From Stappia sp. ES.058 (GTDB taxonomy: Bacteria > Pseudomonadota > Alphaproteobacteria > Rhizobiales > Stappiaceae): a DNA stretch of 64,000 nt. The first letter of the stretch is position 1. Each line of letters begins with the position of its first letter. The stretch lies in the NCBI RefSeq assembly GCF_900105595.1, contig NZ_LT629784.1, positions 1,612,001 through 1,676,000 of the forward strand. The letters run 5' to 3'. Under the pieces are notes generated by a model that was not told where the DNA came from, did not search any database, and saw only the letters and a program-made list of their open reading frames with translations. This document shows positions 16,625 through 24,695 of this stretch, in pieces. The position numbers were made by a program, and so were the translations under genes.

Positions 16625-16919
16625 CGCGTATTTGAATTTTTTCTGTACATGCAGAATTTTAAGGGCAAAGCACTGCTGCGTATGGTGGGCTGCTCGAACG
16701 TCAGCTATTGGGAGTTGCCTGGAGGCCACTGAATTACCGAAATGGGGCACGAATCAGACGTAATTCTGGTGGCCGCCGAACGATCGTTAATCTACCTTTG
16801 AGTTTTTAAACTTCATCGACACCTGTATACTCTGGCTCGCACACGGGCAAATCAAGCCTTCGGGCGCGCTCGGCCACCTGTGTTGGCGAAGGGTTTGCGA
16901 CCTTCTGCCCGTGTGCCCT
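16625..16919. other. Intergenic region after gpF with a long inverted repeat
   Basis: About 295 bp, A/T-rich in its left part, with no convincing gene. An 11-bp inverted repeat (GCACACGGGCA at 16,839-16,849; complement at 16,906-16,916) encloses 56 bp and ends 4 bp from the gpF stop codon. Read leftward it would form a stem at the 3' end of the gpF transcript. It may terminate the phage operon before the island or mark the island boundary. No run of T follows it, so an intrinsic terminator is not certain. Confidence 0.5.
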
Positions 16920-18185
16920 TCACTCCACATCCGTTCCGGGTTGCTTGTCGAAATACCGCGCCTTGCGGCGCGGTCGGAACAACGTGCGCATGCGCCAGTT
17001 CCGGCCGAGGGGATCCAGCACCATGAACAGGCCGGTCTCCGGATCGAAGGCGCGTATGGTGCCGGCGAGGTCGCGGCGCAGCCGTGCGCGTTTCAGGATG
17101 TCGCCGAAGTCCGGCCAGGCGGAGACATCGACCACCCGCCTGTGATCGGCCGCATGGCCGATGGTCGCCGCGTCGATCATAACGGGCAGATAGTCGTCTC
17201 CGAAGCGCCCAGGTGCCACCGCCACCGGAAAACGTGTTAGGGCGAAGCCGTGCTCGCCATTTAGCCGCGCCGCAATATCGCGGCCAGACAGCCCTTCCGC
17301 CTTGAGCGCCGGCACCCGTGCGGCGCGCTTCAGGCCGACGTCGATCGCGTCCTGGACGAAGACCTTGAACGCTGGCGACGCGGTGAAGTCGGCAATCGCC
17401 GCGCGCCGTGTCGGCGTGGGCAACTCCCCAAGCCGACCGGACAGCAGCTCGGCGACGTTCTGCCCGCGCGTCTTGCCGGGGTTGGTGTCCCAGCCCGGAT
17501 CGATGCCGACTGGCACATTCACCGTCTGACCCGTGCGCTTGTTTCGCCAGGGCCGCATGACGATCTGCGGGCCGCCGTCTTCCGGGTCGTAGCCGAGGCG
17601 TTCGGCTTCGCGTCTTGAGATCTGGCGCACGCCGCATTTGCAGCCCCAGCCGTTCGGCGGATAGTGCGTCTCCCAGAACGGATGATCGACGGGCAGGATG
17701 ATGCCGACCCAGCTGCGGTGTTCGGGCCGGCGCCGTTCGGCGAGCGACAGCGTGTAGACCAGGTACGGCAGGAAGCGTTTCGTGCGCTGGGTCCGCTCCC
17801 ATTCGCCGGCGGCATGGGCGGTGCGGATGTTCGCCCAATAGATCGTGCGCAGCCGGCGCGGGCTGCCGAGCTGTACGATCTTGGAGACGCCGTCAGCCGG
17901 GTCTTTCGCGATGCGCTTGCCCCACCATCCTTTCGCCTGCAGGGTCGGCGTCAGCCGCGCCTTGAAGTCCTCGAAGGGCACGCGGTTGACGATGGCGTCA
18001 TCAACGGCCTTGCGCAGATCGTCGAGCACATCGAAGCCGGCGGTCTTCGCCGCCGTGAAGGCATAGGCATGTTCGCGCGGGGCGATGTCGCGCCAATCGA
18101 AGGTCGGCCGCGATCCCTTTTCGCGGAAATAGCGCGTGACCTCCGGCGAGGCGGTCAGGAACTGCTCGGGCAGATCAGCCGGCAT
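16920..18185 (-). CDS. Phage minor head protein (Mu gpF / SPP1 gp7 family) with C-terminal extension
   Basis: The product has 421 aa beginning MPADLPEQFLTASPEVTRYF. It contains the head-morphogenesis core: NIRTAHAAGEWERTQRTKRF, the HPFWETHYPPNGWGCKCGVR block (the W-x-C-x-C segment typical of gpF), and ISRREAERLG. Residues about 290-421, ending VLDPLGRNWRMRTLFRPRRK, look like one of the BECR-fold phage-associated nuclease-type domains often fused to gpF proteins. That last assignment is from memory of the family and is uncertain. It overlaps the portal stop by 11 bp. The island follows immediately downstream. Confidence 0.88.
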   Translation of the reverse strand: MPADLPEQFLTASPEVTRYFREKGSRPTFDWRDIAPREHAYAFTAAKTAGFDVLDDLRKAVDDAIVNRVPFEDFKARLTPTLQAKGWWGKRIAKDPADGVSKIVQLGSPRRLRTIYWANIRTAHAAGEWERTQRTKRFLPYLVYTLSLAERRRPEHRSWVGIILPVDHPFWETHYPPNGWGCKCGVRQISRREAERLGYDPEDGGPQIVMRPWRNKRTGQTVNVPVGIDPGWDTNPGKTRGQNVAELLSGRLGELPTPTRRAAIADFTASPAFKVFVQDAIDVGLKRAARVPALKAEGLSGRDIAARLNGEHGFALTRFPVAVAPGRFGDDYLPVMIDAATIGHAADHRRVVDVSAWPDFGDILKRARLRRDLAGTIRAFDPETGLFMVLDPLGRNWRMRTLFRPRRKARYFDKQPGTDVE

Positions 18186-19770
18186 CGCCCAGCCCGTGCG
18201 CGATCAGGGCAAGATCGGCGATCCGGCGCGCCAGCGGCCCGACGTCGAGCGTGCCGGCCATCCGTTCGAGCCGTGCTTGCAGATCCTCATAGGAACTGGC
18301 GGCGGCGAACTCCGCCTGGAGCTGATCCATGACCGGCGCGAGATCCGCGCCCCATTCATCGAGCGCGCCCTCCAGGAGGTCGTCGAGCTCGTCGGGCTCT
18401 TCGCCGCTGCGAGCGGTCGCGTGGATCTCGCCGCAGGAGGGGCATGCGCGCGCGGTTGCCGGATCGTCGGCATCCTCGTCTTCCGGTTCATCCGCTTCGG
18501 GCTTGTCTTGAGGGTCGGCCTTCGGCTTTGCCGCCGGCGTCAGCACGTCCGCATCTTCCTCCGGTTCGCTCAGGCCAATCTTCTCCCGAACCTCCGCCAT
18601 CGAGACCTTGAGCCCGAGCGGCACCAGTTTGGTGAGCGCGTCGGACAGCGTCTTGATGTCCTCGGCTTCGGCCACCGGCAGATCGACGGTCGGGTAGCGT
18701 TCTTGCGGGCCGAAGTTGAAGGCGATGAAAGGCTGGACCAGATCGCGGTTGATCGTGGCAGCACACTGGCGCGCGTCGGCGCGCAGGATGTCGTAGCGCA
18801 CATTCTCGTGCACCTGCGCCTGGGCAAGCGACGAACCGTCGTCGGTGGTCATCGTCTGGCCGAGCACGCCCTTGGAGATCTGCGCGTCGAGATAATCGGC
18901 CATCGCGCCGAAGACGGCATTGCCGGAGCCGCCCTTGGCTTCGATGAACTCGATCTCCATGCCCGACGGAATGATTGCGGCCGCATCGGAGGCGAGATCG
19001 CGCACGGCGCGCAGGAGCACGCGCTTTTCATCCGGCGTTGCGCCGCGTCCGTAGCGGCCGACGCGAAGCGGCATGCCGAAGACCTCCAGGAACGCGGCCC
19101 AGTCCTTGAGCGTGTAGGATTTCAGCAGGAAGGCCCAGGCATTCAGGCGCGCCAGCCCGCCCCGGATCGGCTGGCCGGACTTGAGCTTCGGCACATGGCG
19201 GATGAAGGAATAGCGCGACAGCGCGCGGCCCTCGATCGACCCGTCCTCGCGCAGGCGCAATTCGCGTCCCGTCTTGCGGTCGAACTGGAAGTGTCGCGGA
19301 TCGCGCCAGGCGTACTCGCGCGGACGCCATTGCGCCCCGTACTCCCAGAGGATCTCGACGACGGAAAAGCCTTTGCCGAGCGCGTCGAGCACGTCGATCT
19401 GCATCGCCTCGAATTCCGGCGCTTCGACAAGCTCGCGCACCGCGTCGAGGATCTTGTCGTCTGTCGCCCCGCCATCAGGCGGGTTGACCGCCGGCTCGAT
19501 CGCCAGCACCGCGCGCTTGCGGGTGCCGAGAACCGAGGCGTAGTGGAGATCGCGTTCCTCCATTTCCTCGGCAAGCGCAAGGTAGTCGGCGGGATCCCCT
19601 TCCACCGCGTTGCGCAGCATGCGTGCGAGTTTGCCCGGGGTCAGACCGGAAGCAACGGGATCGCTCCACAGCGCACGCACGCCGGTCAGGGTCGGCGCGG
19701 CCTCTTCCTTCAGGAGCGACGGGGACGAGACGGGCCGACCGTGCGGATCGACAAGCTGATAGGTGCTCAC
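18175..19770 (-). CDS. Portal protein (DUF935, Mu gp29-like)
   Basis: The product is 531 aa. The preferred start is GTG 19770, which overlaps the terminase stop (GTGA) and sits six bases from AGGAGG. The next GTG upstream (19773) is also possible. The N-terminus MSTYQLVDPHGRPVSS, then DYLALAEEMEERDLHYASVL, GTRKRAVLAIEP and SRYSFIRHVPKLKSGQPIRG, are hallmarks of DUF935 portal proteins. The C-terminal region has a CPSCGE segment and acidic low-complexity stretches. It forms the DNA-entry ring of the capsid. Confidence 0.93.
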   Translation of the reverse strand: MSTYQLVDPHGRPVSSPSLLKEEAAPTLTGVRALWSDPVASGLTPGKLARMLRNAVEGDPADYLALAEEMEERDLHYASVLGTRKRAVLAIEPAVNPPDGGATDDKILDAVRELVEAPEFEAMQIDVLDALGKGFSVVEILWEYGAQWRPREYAWRDPRHFQFDRKTGRELRLREDGSIEGRALSRYSFIRHVPKLKSGQPIRGGLARLNAWAFLLKSYTLKDWAAFLEVFGMPLRVGRYGRGATPDEKRVLLRAVRDLASDAAAIIPSGMEIEFIEAKGGSGNAVFGAMADYLDAQISKGVLGQTMTTDDGSSLAQAQVHENVRYDILRADARQCAATINRDLVQPFIAFNFGPQERYPTVDLPVAEAEDIKTLSDALTKLVPLGLKVSMAEVREKIGLSEPEEDADVLTPAAKPKADPQDKPEADEPEDEDADDPATARACPSCGEIHATARSGEEPDELDDLLEGALDEWGADLAPVMDQLQAEFAAASSYEDLQARLERMAGTLDVGPLARRIADLALIAHGLGDAG

Positions 19771-21458
19771 CACAAGCCTCCTGAGCGTGATGGATTGATG
19801 CCGCCGGCGCGGGCGAAGTCGTCGTCATCGTCGAGCGGCGGTCCGCCGCTCTGCCCGAATTGCGCAAGCGGCGAATGCCGCGCGGCGGTGTAGTCGAACT
19901 CGGGGAGATCCTGACGGCTCACGTACCAGGCAAGCGCGGAGGCGATCGCGCTGTCGCCGTGGCGCTTCATGCCGTCCGCGCCGTTGACGCTGTGATCGTC
20001 GGGAACCTTGATGATGCCGTCGACGTATTGCAGCGCCTGGTGATCCCGCAGGATGTCGTCGTCCTTCGGCAGGATCACGGTGCGATCGGAGAACGCCTCG
20101 ATATAGGCGGGCATTTCGACCTGGTACCAGGCGCGCGACAGGCTCACTTCGATGATCGACGGACCGTATTTCTGGGCGGCGACTTCGGCGATATAGGCGC
20201 CGTTGCCGGTGGCATCGAGCGCGCCGCCCGACATGCGCGGCAGCCGGTCGACGATGTAAAACAGGATGTCGCGTTGTTGGTCGAAGGGCACATTGCGCAG
20301 CTCGACGATCAGCCCGGAGCGGCGCACGAGCGCGCGGGTGATCGCCATGACGTTGATCACGGTCAGATCGCCCTTGCGCGCGAAGTCTTCGCCAAAGACA
20401 TGCGGCAACAGCGGGTCGAGCTTTTCCAGATGGGGTTTCAGCTCGCGTTCGCAGAAGTCGAGCGTGTCGGCCTTGCGGATGTGTTCCGGCGCATTCTTGA
20501 AGTCGTCGCTGCACGCCCACCGCACGATCGGGATGCCGTCCGCCATGCAGGCTTCGATCTGCACGCGGGTGAGTGCTGCCCCCTCCGCTTCGGCGGGAAT
20601 AGCGTCGAGCTCCTGGCGCATGGCCGCCTGACGCGCGCCATAGGCGCCCCGGATCTTCGCTTCCCACTCGGCTTCGCCCTCGGCCGTCCATTCGATCCCT
20701 TTGATCAGGCAGACGCGCTTGTAGAGCCCGTTTGCGACCGCCGTGCCGAAGGGGATGTGATGGACGGAGAACGGGACCTTGCCGGCACGCGCTTCGCGGA
20801 TCAGTTCGTTGAAGGGGTTCAGAACGCCGTTGTGGGTCGAGATCACGCGGATCTTGCCGCCCCAGATCAACAGCGCGTTGACCGCATCGAGCACACCGCG
20901 CACGTCTTGGTGAAACGCGGCCTCATCGATCACGACGATACCCTGAAGCCCGCGGATGTTTTCCGGGCGCGACGACAGGGCCTCGACGCGGTAGCCACTG
21001 GCGAAGCGGATGCGGAAGGCGGAGATCATCCGCGTCGAGCCGTCTGCTTTTTGGTCTTCGAACAGGAATTCCTCGATCGCCGCGAGCTCTTCGCCGATCG
21101 ATTTCGCGAACTTCGCGACATAGCCGATGAACTCGCGGCCCTTGTCCTTGGTGTCGCCGATGTAGAAGACGTTGTCGCCGCCGGCGGAGCGCTTTGAGGC
21201 GGCGATCAATGTGTCGTCGAGCGCCTCGCCGAAGGTGATGCCGGTGCGGCGGCCCTTTTCGGCAAGCTTCAAGTCGGATTTATCCGCGATCCAGTCGACC
21301 TGGTGCGGCATCAGGATCCCGTCGGCGAGCGGGTCGAGATCGTCCGGCACCTCGGCGCCGCGCGGCAGGTCGCCGGGCAGGTCTTCCGGTTCGCGCGTGA
21401 TCAGCGGTGGACCGGCGAAGAGATCGGGATCGCGGGGGTTGCCGGGCTCTTCGCTCAT
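19767..21458 (-). CDS. Terminase large subunit (Mu gp28-like)
   Basis: The product has 563 aa. The ATPase part shows LKLAEKGRRTGITFGEAL (Walker A-like) and IVVIDEAAFHQD (Walker B). The C-terminal nuclease part includes DLTVINVMAI and GALDATGNGAYIAEVA. The family is the Mu gp28 terminase, which packages by headful from integrated copies. It overlaps DUF3486 by 4 bp (ATGA). Confidence 0.93.
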   Translation of the reverse strand: MSEEPGNPRDPDLFAGPPLITREPEDLPGDLPRGAEVPDDLDPLADGILMPHQVDWIADKSDLKLAEKGRRTGITFGEALDDTLIAASKRSAGGDNVFYIGDTKDKGREFIGYVAKFAKSIGEELAAIEEFLFEDQKADGSTRMISAFRIRFASGYRVEALSSRPENIRGLQGIVVIDEAAFHQDVRGVLDAVNALLIWGGKIRVISTHNGVLNPFNELIREARAGKVPFSVHHIPFGTAVANGLYKRVCLIKGIEWTAEGEAEWEAKIRGAYGARQAAMRQELDAIPAEAEGAALTRVQIEACMADGIPIVRWACSDDFKNAPEHIRKADTLDFCERELKPHLEKLDPLLPHVFGEDFARKGDLTVINVMAITRALVRRSGLIVELRNVPFDQQRDILFYIVDRLPRMSGGALDATGNGAYIAEVAAQKYGPSIIEVSLSRAWYQVEMPAYIEAFSDRTVILPKDDDILRDHQALQYVDGIIKVPDDHSVNGADGMKRHGDSAIASALAWYVSRQDLPEFDYTAARHSPLAQFGQSGGPPLDDDDDFARAGGINPSRSGGLW

Positions 21459-22036
21459 TTCCGGACCCCGAGGAATTCGCGACGGAGTTGTTCAACCGCT
21501 TCCGCCGACAGACCGGCTTCCTTGCTCATCGTGTCGACGACTTCCTCGACCCTCTCAGTGAACTCGGCTTCGACCTTCTGGCGGCGCGTTGTGGACACGG
21601 ATTGCGCGGCTGCGGCGGCCCGAAGCGCGTTTGCGAGTTCCTGCGCGCCCTTGGTCGACAGGCCGCCGTCGCCGGCCGATTGCAGGATCTCGAAGATCAG
21701 CGTCTTGATCGCCTCGGCCGCGATGATCGTAAGATCGTCGGATGCGCCGGCGTCGAGCCGGTCGCTCAGGGCGGAGGCGATGTTGCGGGTTTCCTCGATC
21801 CGCTTCGCCATGGCGGCAAGCTTCACGCTGTAGCGGTTGAAGGACGAGAAGGACGGAACGTCGAAGCCGGCGCCGGTTTCGCCCTGGATGGCGATCAGCT
21901 TCTCGCGGAACTCGGTGTAGATCTCGACTTGCGTTCGGTCGCGCGCGGTCAGTTCCTTCGCCGCCCAGGCGACGACGTCCTCGCATTCATCCGGGAGCCT
22001 GTCGATCGCCGACAGCCGGCCGCGCCCCTTGCTCAT
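21455..22036 (-). CDS. DUF3486 protein, terminase small subunit (Mu gp27-like)
   Basis: The product is 193 aa from ATG 22036 (MSKGRGRLSAIDRLPDECED). A TTG at 22042 that overlaps the upstream stop is an alternative. The segment FREKLIAIQGETGAGFDVPS, then FSSFNRYSVKLAAMAKRIEE, is typical of DUF3486, which pairs with gp28 terminase. The C-terminus is helical. Confidence 0.88.
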   Translation of the reverse strand: MSKGRGRLSAIDRLPDECEDVVAWAAKELTARDRTQVEIYTEFREKLIAIQGETGAGFDVPSFSSFNRYSVKLAAMAKRIEETRNIASALSDRLDAGASDDLTIIAAEAIKTLIFEILQSAGDGGLSTKGAQELANALRAAAAAQSVSTTRRQKVEAEFTERVEEVVDTMSKEAGLSAEAVEQLRREFLGVRK

Positions 22037-22038
22037 GG

Positions 22039-22335
22039 TCAATCCACCGGCGAGGGCTTGGCGACGCCTTCCAGATAGGCGCGGCGCTCGACGTGATCGA
22101 GGCCGGCACGGCGCAAGCCGGCGACCAGCACGGTTCCGGCTTCCGACAGGCTCACCGCGTCGAGTTCCGCGAGCCGGTGGAGCTGCGTGCGGACGTAGTC
22201 GCGGGACTTGCGGTGCCCGAAGGTTTCCAGGACGCGCACGAGCAGCGTTTCGTTCAGGCGGTGGTCGGTTTCTTCGGAGAGAGCCCGCAGGATGATCAAA
22301 CGGCAGTCGCCCGCGATGTGTTCGGAGAAGCTCAA
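22039..22335 (-). CDS. Small phage HTH-like protein (VpaChn25_0724 family, Mu gp26-like)
   Basis: The product is 98 aa from a TTG start at 22335 that overlaps the upstream TGA, with GGAGG seven bases before it. The sequence FSEHIAGDCRLIILRALSEE, followed by GHRKSRDYVRTQLHRLAELD, matches the winged-helix-like family encoded before DUF3486 in Mu-like phages. It could be a packaging or DNA-binding accessory. The TTG start is unusual but is supported by the RBS and the coupling. Confidence 0.8.
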   Translation of the reverse strand: MSFSEHIAGDCRLIILRALSEETDHRLNETLLVRVLETFGHRKSRDYVRTQLHRLAELDAVSLSEAGTVLVAGLRRAGLDHVERRAYLEGVAKPSPVD

Positions 22336-22670
22336 CGCTTGCCCTCCTTGTTCAAGAGATAATCGGAGATCCGTTCGGTCACGCGTTGAAGCGCTTTCAA
22401 AGTGTCCTCGACACCGCCGAAGCGAACGCTCATTCCCTCGATCTGCTTGTCGAGCTGGTGGAGATCGTCGCGGTCGGGAAGCGTGTTGAGCTTGGCTTCG
22501 ACCCGATCGACCCGCGCCTGCTGTTGTTCGACCTTGGCCTCTAGCGCCGCGATCGCCTGGGTGTTCTTGCGCGACCCGCGTGTAAGCCAAGTGTAGACGA
22601 CGCCCGCAGAGCTGATGCCAAGGGCAATGACGCTCAGGAACGCATTCAGCTTCGACCAGTCGAACCACAT
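22332..22670 (-). CDS. DUF2730-like protein (Mu gp25-like), membrane-anchored coiled coil
   Basis: The product is 112 aa from ATG 22670 (MWFDWSKLNAFLSVIALGIS). A GTG six bases upstream is also possible. One N-terminal transmembrane helix is followed by a coiled coil (AIAALEAKVEQQQARVDRVE). This is the DUF2730 layout in Mu-like phages, in the lysis/packaging junction. It may act as a spanin-like or membrane-linked factor, which is inference. Confidence 0.78.
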   Translation of the reverse strand: MWFDWSKLNAFLSVIALGISSAGVVYTWLTRGSRKNTQAIAALEAKVEQQQARVDRVEAKLNTLPDRDDLHQLDKQIEGMSVRFGGVEDTLKALQRVTERISDYLLNKEGKR

Positions 22671-22676
22671 GAGCAC

Positions 22677-23069
22677 CTACCGCAGCGACCGGAGAGCAGC
22701 GACGCCGCTGCCGACATAGAACAGCCACTGGATCATCTGCCCGCCCCAGGCTTCCAGAATGGGGACCGTCGCAACGCCCCAGCCGAAGCGGAAGATGCTG
22801 TCCAGAATGACCGCTGCCCACCACGCGCCGAGCGGCAGAACGAAGAGACCCGCGAAGCCCCAAAAGGCCGCGTGTTCCAGCTTCGCGGAATTGAACTTCG
22901 CGAGTTCCTTGGTCTCGACGATCGCCGCACGGATCGCCTCGATTTCGACCTGGGTGCGCAGTTTCTCGCGGCCGGTTTCTTCCGTTTGTCGGCGTTCCAG
23001 ATAGGACAGCGTGCGCTCGACCAGACCGGAGGACGCGAAGCGCAGGACGACGGAGAGAAGCCAGCTCAT
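22677..23069 (-). CDS. Phage membrane protein, holin-like
   Basis: The product is 130 aa. Residues 1-60 are a charged helical region (RRQTEETGREKLRTQVEIEA). Two transmembrane helices follow (AFWGFAGLFVLPLGAWWAAV and QMIQWLFYVGSGVAAL). It lies directly after the lysozyme and a 66-aa membrane protein, with a 4-bp overlap, in the lysis cassette. A holin or antiholin role is likely from context and topology. Confidence 0.7.
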   Translation of the reverse strand: MSWLLSVVLRFASSGLVERTLSYLERRQTEETGREKLRTQVEIEAIRAAIVETKELAKFNSAKLEHAAFWGFAGLFVLPLGAWWAAVILDSIFRFGWGVATVPILEAWGGQMIQWLFYVGSGVAALRSLR

Positions 23070-23266
23070 GCGTCACCCCCGATCGGCGTCCGCGTGATCC
23101 GGCGCAGGAAGATGTTCAGCCCGCCGACGATCAGCATCGCCCAGAGCGCATCGCGTGGTTCCAGGTAAAGGTGCCAGTCGAAGACCTCGAGAAAGCGCAG
23201 GACTTCGGCGGCGACCGGAAGAAGCGCGACGAGCGTGTTGACGATCAGCGTGCGGAACCCCCTCAT
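23066..23266 (-). CDS. Small phage membrane protein, 66 aa, lysis cassette
   Basis: It begins MRGFRTLIVNTLVALLPVAA with one clear N-terminal transmembrane helix and a second hydrophobic stretch (LWAMLIVGGLNIFLRR). It overlaps the lysozyme stop and the next gene by 4 bp each. It could be a holin or pinholin partner. The longer open frame upstream is not supported. Confidence 0.65.
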   Translation of the reverse strand: MRGFRTLIVNTLVALLPVAAEVLRFLEVFDWHLYLEPRDALWAMLIVGGLNIFLRRITRTPIGGDA

Positions 23267-24210
23267 GCCGTGACCCTCCGGGAAAAAAGGCCGGACAGGC
23301 GGTGGCGGATCTCGTCGCGATAGCGCCAGGCGACAACCGCGCCGCCGAGGACGGCCAACCCGAGCCCGATGCCGGCAACCCAAAGCACCCAATCCGGTGC
23401 GCCGCCCTGTGCGGCGGCCACGCCGGCGCCGGAAACCAGCGCCCCGACACTGGTTGTCGTACCGGCCTCGCCAGCGGCCGCCGCACGCTCAAGGGCTGCC
23501 GCCGTCGCTGGGCCGAGAATGCCATCGGTCTTGAGGTGTGGGTGATCCTTCTGGAAAGCAAAGACTGCCTTTGTCGTCGTCGGTCCGGCCAGCCCGTCGA
23601 GGGCGCCGTCGTAGTGACCGAGACGGGTAAGGATCGTCTGATAGTGCCGCAGCTCGTCGCTTGCGCTGGACGCGCGCGCCACGTCGGCACGCGGCGGGAC
23701 GTTGATCGCCTTGGATGTCGAATAGATCCCGCGCTGGATCAGCAGCGCCTCGGCCTGACGGCGTTTCACCAGGCCAGGCAGACGACGGCCGGCCGCCGTG
23801 GTGCCCGTCTTGCGCAGCAGTTCGGCGGCGGCGCGGGCATCGCCTTTGGCAAGCGCCTTCGCCCACCGCCATGTGGCCGCGCGCGGACCGAGATTGAAGC
23901 AAACGGAGGCCGCGCCGTCGTAGTGGTGCTGACGGGTCGGCTTGATGTGGCGCACGACCGCCGCGCCGTATTCTTCATCGGTGATCTGGGGAAGGATGCG
24001 ATGACACTCTTCGCGTGTGATCGTGTCGCCGAACTTCAGCGGCCGTCCGCGCGTCTTGATCCAGTAGGCTTTGAACGTCGCCGACCGGTTGGTAAAACCG
24101 GTTCCGATCGTCGGAACCCCGACGGGGTCTCGATAAGTGCGGCTGACGAACCCTTCATGCGCGACGATCTCGCGCGCACCCTGCGGGCTCAATTTTTCGA
24201 TGATCGGCAT
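23263..24210 (-). CDS. Endolysin: GH24-type lysozyme with peptidoglycan-binding domain and C-terminal TM
   Basis: The product is 315 aa. The catalytic pattern E19-x8-D28-x5-T34 is complete in HEGFVSRTYRDPVGVPTIGT, the T4/P21 lysozyme signature. A PG-binding domain follows at about 185-245 (LTRLGHYDGALDGLAGPTTT, then FQKDHPHLKTDGILGPAT). The C-terminus has a transmembrane helix (WVLWVAGIGLGLAVLGGAVV) and a basic tail, which is unusual for a soluble endolysin. It suggests membrane tethering until holin triggering. It is the first gene after the late dyad at 24,274-24,286. Confidence 0.9.
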   Translation of the reverse strand: MPIIEKLSPQGAREIVAHEGFVSRTYRDPVGVPTIGTGFTNRSATFKAYWIKTRGRPLKFGDTITREECHRILPQITDEEYGAAVVRHIKPTRQHHYDGAASVCFNLGPRAATWRWAKALAKGDARAAAELLRKTGTTAAGRRLPGLVKRRQAEALLIQRGIYSTSKAINVPPRADVARASSASDELRHYQTILTRLGHYDGALDGLAGPTTTKAVFAFQKDHPHLKTDGILGPATAAALERAAAAGEAGTTTSVGALVSGAGVAAAQGGAPDWVLWVAGIGLGLAVLGGAVVAWRYRDEIRHRLSGLFSRRVTA

Positions 24211-24273
24211 GTGGATCGCCCCGGCCTCGTTGGATGAGGCCCACGGTGGCGGATCGGTCGATGCGGGGTGAGA

Positions 24274-24286
24274 CTGACACTGTCAG
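24274..24286. promoter_or_regulatory. Dyad CTGACA-N-TGTCAG upstream of lysis operon
   Basis: A 13-bp palindrome lies 8 bp downstream of the mor stop and about 64 bp upstream of the endolysin start. The same core is upstream of the protease operon (11,484-11,498). In Mu, Mor and C bind dyads at the middle and late promoters, so this is a candidate activator site. That role is inference. Confidence 0.55.
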
Positions 24287-24293
24287 CGGCAGG

Positions 24294-24692
24294 CTAGAAA
24301 AGGTCGCCCTGATTGGGGTCCTTGGCGCGAATGCGCGCTCTTGCGCGATAGGCGGTGCGCTCATGGGTTCCCGCCGCTGCCGCAGCTTGCCGCGCCGATG
24401 CGCCGTTTTCAAGCGCCTTAAAGAGCGTGCGCCGTGCGCTCGCCGTCCGGGCGATCGGGATCAGGAAGCGCCCTCCGGAATTGCGGACCCGAAAGTGTTC
24501 GCAGATCTTTTCCGCAGCCGGTTGTCCGACCGTCTGGCAAAGCCAGTGTTCCGGCGCCGGTCGGCTCGGGATGTAGACCGTTTGACCGCCGCGCGCCGCC
24601 GCCAGTTTCAGGGCCGCATCGAGACCCGCGACCTCGGCAATCTCGGCCAGAAGGTCCGGCAGATAGGCGTGGTCGGAGGCGCTGGACGGCAT
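24294..24692 (-). CDS. mor: Mor transcription activator family (middle/late gene activator)
   Basis: The product is 132 aa. The block GGQTVYIPSRP, then AEKICEHFRVRNSGGRFLIP and a C-terminal HTH (ALENGASARQAAAAAGTHER), is the Mor/C family pattern of Mu. It follows gemA closely. The palindromes at 24,274 and 11,484 are candidate targets. It would switch the phage from early to lytic gene expression. Confidence 0.9.
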   Translation of the reverse strand: MPSSASDHAYLPDLLAEIAEVAGLDAALKLAAARGGQTVYIPSRPAPEHWLCQTVGQPAAEKICEHFRVRNSGGRFLIPIARTASARRTLFKALENGASARQAAAAAGTHERTAYRARARIRAKDPNQGDLF

Positions 24693-24695
24693 GGA

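Larger units (their letters stand above)
11840..16640. other. Cargo (moron) island: ubiquitin-like system plus regulatory triad
   Basis: Two divergent three-gene arms are inserted between gpF and the protease, which are normally separated only by structural genes in Mu relatives. The island is visibly more A/T-rich than the phage genes around it, especially 14,700-16,800. Its genes have no structural phage role. It is flanked by an inverted repeat just after the gpF stop (16,839-16,916) and by a candidate late promoter region (11,447-11,871), so it looks transcriptionally separate. The boundaries are approximate; no flanking direct repeats were found by eye. Confidence 0.75.

Noticed and set aside
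22336..23076. 345-aa minus-strand frame read as one protein
   Set aside because: Only the last 98 codons look coding; the upstream part is a shadow of the DUF2730 and holin-like genes.
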